From Trematomus loennbergii (taxonomy: Eukaryota; Chordata; Actinopteri; Perciformes; Nototheniidae), in NCBI GenBank assembly GCA_012861695.1, contig JAAOOA010000143.1, forward strand, positions 464,001 through 528,000: 64,000 bases of DNA, in the 5' to 3' direction. Below the pieces are notes generated by a model. It was given only the letters and a program-made list of their open reading frames with translations. It was not told the origin of the DNA and did no database searches. Below, piece after piece: positions 63,570 to 64,000 of the stretch. The translations under genes were made by a program, and so were the position numbers. Numbering within the stretch: the first letter of the stretch is position 1; every line of letters starts with the position of its first letter.

Positions 63570-64000
63570 TCGTCTCCAGCCTCTGGCATGGTCAGGTCCC
63601 ATTTCTATCACTGCGCTCTTTAGACGGGCTAAGAAAAATGGTTTGCTCTGCCACTGCAATGCACCAGTCGTCCATGAGTTTGTACGTGGTCTTCCCACTC
63701 ATACATCCATCTGCATCATTTGATCCATCATCAGATCCCTTTGTTTGTAAATCATCTCCATCCCAGATGTGTATTCTTGCACGGCCGGTTGCCGTACCCA
63801 TAATCCCCTGGCTCATATCACCATAGTTCAGCACATGTTGCCCTGCTCATCATCCTCATCTGATTTCCCAGCTGTATGTGCTCGGCATCTTAACATGTCA
63901 GATCCCATCCGGTGGTACAAGTCTAAATCCTGTTGGGATTGTTCGAGGAGCACACGTGTCGATGCATTGTGTTGATACAAATAGATTTCCGTTGTGCAGA
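63570..64000. other. Unassigned stretch with an unrecognised minus frame
   Basis: A minus-strand frame (63592-63834, 80 codons) has balanced composition (HIWDGDDLQTKGSDDGSND, then KTTYKLMDDWCIAVAEQ) and could be part of an exon or of a degraded element. No family was recognised and no splice sites could be assigned with confidence. Confidence 0.25.

Overview
This is vertebrate, almost certainly teleost, genomic DNA: spliced and very sparse coding sequence, (CA)n/(GT)n microsatellites, and a dense mix of teleost-type transposons (hAT, Tc1-like, Harbinger-like MITEs, Merlin, ISL2EU-like, DIRS-like, Penelope-like, LTR elements, LINE tails, a tRNA-SINE head). No bacterial genes, CRISPR arrays, rRNA or intact tRNA genes were seen.

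The only host gene I can support is an FNDC4/FNDC5-family gene (fibronectin type III, irisin-like) on the minus strand. Exon 1 (56564-56642) encodes a signal peptide. Exon 2 (20168-20282) encodes the start of the FNIII domain. Splice phases match across a 36.3 kb intron 1. Exon 2 appears to lack one base near its 3' end. Later exons would lie at lower coordinates and were not found in 1-20 kb.

Layout. 1-7 kb: a DIRS-like retroelement (reverse transcriptase, RNase H, tyrosine recombinase remnants) broken by a TIR element and a solo LTR. 7.1-18.6 kb: a possible single large TIR composite with a perfect 34-bp hairpin, 60-bp and 30-bp tandem arrays, a solo LTR, a LINE fragment, a gag-like fragment, and a complete BED-finger hAT transposon (12146-17611) that itself holds two precisely inserted elements. 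18.6-20.1 kb: mostly unassigned. 20.3-36.3 kb: fndc intron with several hATs that still have perfect 8-bp target duplications, plus MITE clusters. 36.3-56.3 kb: what looks like one two-gene DNA transposon in inverted-end configuration. A Merlin (ISXO2/IS1595-like) transposase reads rightwards and a CCDC106-like gene reads leftwards from a shared central promoter region.

That promoter was later hit by a 7.07 kb Penelope-like retroelement (41956-49029; 16-bp target duplication) with an unusual architecture: Pro-rich region, SGNH hydrolase, PLE reverse transcriptase, GIY-YIG endonuclease. The PLE was in turn hit by two hATs, one of which contains a third hAT. The Merlin transposase was interrupted by a non-autonomous LTR element carrying a 60-bp coding minisatellite, and its right end by an ISL2EU-like element with a THAP remnant. 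57-64 kb: region upstream of fndc exon 1, with long CA/GT tracts and little else recognisable.

All transposon genes seen are damaged by frameshifts, stops or insertions. Reading was by eye; boundaries marked by target duplications are exact, others approximate.
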